Source: JAAFIM01 sp964467315
GTDB lineage: Bacteria > Bacteroidota > Bacteroidia > Chitinophagales > Saprospiraceae
Direction of reading: 5' to 3'
NCBI GenBank assembly: GCA_964467315.1
Contig: CAYXSA010000151.1
Location: forward strand, 1-7,620
DNA length: 7,620 nt
Position 1 is the first letter of the stretch, and every line of letters begins with the position of its first letter. The notes under the pieces were generated by a model that made no database searches, was not told the DNA's origin, and saw only the letters and a list, made by a program, of their open reading frames with translations. The translations under genes and the position numbers were made by a program. Of the stretch, positions 6,565-7,620 are shown in pieces.

Positions 6565-6760
6565 ATTAGAAAGGTTTTTATTTTGGGCGTGCCCGCCGCT
6601 CTGCCCCCCGCCCGCTACGCGGTCGCCCCCGCAAAAGCGGGGGGCGGCGGTCGGGCTATTCAGGGCAGACACATTGGTCTGCCCCTACTATCCCTCACGC
6701 GTGGGTACGCCGAGTCTAGTCCCGCTATTCGGGGGACTGCTCCTGTACAACCTTTCTAAT
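6565..6760. repeat. 12-bp perfect inverted repeat enclosing element copy 4
   Basis: ATTAGAAAGGTT (6565-6576) and AACCTTTCTAAT (6749-6760) are exact reverse complements 172 bases apart. The right arm lies immediately after the stop codon of the Cys-rich gene (6761-6763, minus strand). The left arm lies 21 bases before the receptor ATG. The interior holds element copy 4 and a smaller stem: AGTCCC (6718-6723) with GGGACT (6733-6738). Confidence 0.75.
6585..6700 (+). repeat. Extragenic modular element, copy 4
   Basis: It begins GGGCGTGCCC (6585-6594) after TTTTATTTT. A GC-rich variable part includes the stem CCCCCGC/GCGGGGG (6626-6632 with 6637-6643, loop AAAA). The core GTCGGGCTAT is at 6650-6659. 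The hairpin GGGCAGAC/GTCTGCCC (6663-6670 with 6677-6684) has the same ACATTG loop as copy 2. It ends in CTATCCCTCACGC (6688-6700). It separates two genes that look like one minus-strand operon and lies in the leader of the receptor gene. Confidence 0.85.
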
Positions 6761-7357
6761 CTAACAACGATAGGTCTGTAGCCAGTTGGCTCTATCCTGC
6801 GCAAAGGCAGGCAATGCTGCAAAATGTCGACTATCTATTTGCCTCGAAAGCGGGCAACTTAGCGCCAAAATTACCCAAAGCGGCTGCCGCAGCGGCACCA
6901 AATGCGCCGACGAAACCCGCCAATTTGTATCCGTATAGGGCAGAAAAAGACCCACTATAGACCCGTTTGCGGGCGGAAAATCATTTGTACACTTCGTGCA
7001 GGCGCATTTTTTTGCGCTCGCCTTAGTACTGCTGCCCGTATCGGCTGCATCCGTATGCCAATAGCCGCTGTTTTTGCTACAGCATCTTTTGCTTATTTGC
7101 TCGTTTTCGCTGCCTTTACTTGCTTGCAAAATGCTACAGCGCTCTTGGCTATGTTGTGCACAGCAGGTTTTTTTTTCGGCTTTCGGCTGTTCAGCTTTTG
7201 CGTGCTCGCAACATTCTTCCGCAGGCGCAAAAAAAGACGTATACTGCTTGCCCGTACAACCACATAAAATACTCGTCAAACCCACACCCGTATTGCCTAA
7301 CAATACGAGCAGGATTAAAAACACCGACCAAAATGGGGAGCGACGAATTTGCGACAT
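6761..7357 (-). CDS. Cys-rich membrane-anchored or exported protein, putative metal-binding partner of the receptor
   Basis: A 198-residue protein starting at the ATG at 7357. Residues 9-31 form one hydrophobic segment (signal peptide or anchor). Fourteen cysteines follow, many in motifs: C32-x-C34, C49-C50, C65-C66, C92-C93 and C118-x-C120-x-x-C123, with a Lys/Glu-rich middle. Residues 156-170 form a second, weaker hydrophobic stretch. This CxC/CC pattern after an N-terminal membrane segment resembles small bacteroidete proteins (such as the HYC_CC_PP type) often found next to heavy-metal TonB receptors. The HYC motif itself is absent, so the family is not certain. It lies 217 bases upstream of the receptor on the same strand, which suggests a shared transcript and a role in binding copper or a similar thiophilic metal at the envelope. 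The function is inferred. Confidence 0.7.
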   Translation of the reverse strand: MSQIRRSPFWSVFLILLVLLGNTGVGLTSILCGCTGKQYTSFFAPAEECCEHAKAEQPKAEKKTCCAQHSQERCSILQASKGSENEQISKRCCSKNSGYWHTDAADTGSSTKASAKKCACTKCTNDFPPANGSIVGLFLPYTDTNWRVSSAHLVPLRQPLWVILALSCPLSRQIDSRHFAALPAFAQDRANWLQTYRC

Positions 7358-7382
7358 AATGGCTTGTTGGTAGAATACAACA

Positions 7383-7390
7383 CAAATATA
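7383..7390 (-). promoter_or_regulatory. Putative Bacteroidota -7 promoter box
   Basis: TATATTTG on the minus strand matches the bacteroidete -7 consensus TAnnTTTG. It would place transcription start about 7 bases downstream, roughly 18 bases before the ATG at 7357 of the Cys-rich gene. No clear TTTG -33 box was found at the usual 19-21 base spacing, so support is partial. Confidence 0.4.
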
Positions 7391-7537
7391 CGCAATTAAG
7401 CTTTATTTCGTTGCCTAAATCCACACAAAAAAATAAAATACTTTTTAATATATACTATTTTTACTTTATTATTTACCCCGCCAGAATTTTAATTTTTATT
7501 TTGTCTGTAAATAATATTATAATTGATATTACGCAAA
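7391..7537. other. AT-rich intergenic stretch
   Basis: Long A and T runs contrast with the GC-rich hairpins that follow. It probably contains promoter DNA for the minus-strand metal genes and perhaps for a gene beyond the window. The small plus-strand open frame crossing it (7411-7617) is low-complexity and runs into the hairpins, so it is not called as a gene. Confidence 0.5.
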
Positions 7538-7607
7538 AGCGTTGGGGGCGCTGCCCCAACGCTACTTGTTCTGGAAGCGTAGCGGGGACGCTGCCCCGCC
7601 CCGCTTC
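7538..7607. repeat. Two adjacent GC-rich hairpins with related loops
   Basis: Hairpin one is a perfect 10-bp stem, AGCGTTGGGG (7538-7547) with CCCCAACGCT (7554-7563), loop GCGCTG. Hairpin two has an outer 6-bp stem GAAGCG/CGCTTC (7574-7579 with 7602-7607), a 2x2 internal loop, and an inner stem GCGGGG/CCCCGC (7582-7587 with 7594-7599), loop ACGCTG. The shared loop CGCTG and the parallel design suggest a second extragenic repeat family, distinct from the GGCGTG elements. Neither is followed by a T-run within the first bases. Confidence 0.75.
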
Positions 7608-7620
7608 TCTTGCCTAATTT

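Noticed and set aside
6544..6672. N-terminal extension of the receptor open frame (43 extra residues)
   Set aside because: It translates element copy 4 and AT-rich leader DNA. The ATG at 6543 gives an immediate, typical signal peptide.
7411..7617. 68-residue plus-strand open frame at the window end
   Set aside because: It is low-complexity, I/Y/F-rich translation of AT-rich DNA that runs into GC hairpins, so it is not supported as a gene.

Overview
The window looks like a Bacteroidota (Bacteroidetes) chromosome segment. The evidence is a TonB-dependent receptor (TBDR) with an N-terminal carboxypeptidase-regulatory-like domain, a STAND ATPase of a type common in that phylum, no Shine-Dalgarno-like sequences before the starts, and a TAnnTTTG-type promoter box. 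The genus cannot be fixed from the sequence alone.

Layout: 1-200 is intergenic, with a truncated extragenic element and two sets of 7-bp tandem repeats. 201-1268 (+) encodes a short nSTAND1-type ATPase that stops before the usual family C-terminus. 1269-1447 holds hairpins and degenerate heptads. 1448-2686 (+) encodes a DUF819 (YjcL-like) membrane protein. 2687-2944 holds an extragenic element copy and a strong GC hairpin. 2945-3667 (+) encodes a LOG-family (TIGR00730) protein. 3668-3915 is a convergent intergenic region in which a further element copy sits between perfect 25-bp inverted arms. 3916-6543 (-) encodes a TonB-dependent receptor carrying a C-terminal heavy-metal-associated (HMA) domain. 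6544-6760 holds another element copy inside a 12-bp inverted repeat. 6761-7357 (-) encodes a Cys-rich membrane-anchored protein. 7358-7620 is AT-rich, with a putative promoter, and ends in GC-rich hairpins.

Functionally, the two minus-strand genes probably form one metal-handling unit, most likely for copper or a similar soft metal. The Cys-rich envelope protein is upstream, followed by an outer-membrane receptor with paired Cys in its plug region, a His-rich linker, and an HMA domain expected to hang in the periplasm. The three plus-strand genes (STAND ATPase, DUF819, LOG) have no obvious shared pathway and are separated by repeat-rich spacers.

The most distinctive feature is the spacer DNA. 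One modular element family (GGCGTGCCC ... GTCGGGCTAT ... CTATCCCTCACGC) occurs four times in 7.6 kb. Heptanucleotide-periodic repeats of three unrelated sequences abut gene starts or ends, and inverted arms sit at gene boundaries. No RNA gene, CRISPR array, transposase or integrase was seen, and no gap without a gene is longer than 300 bases.
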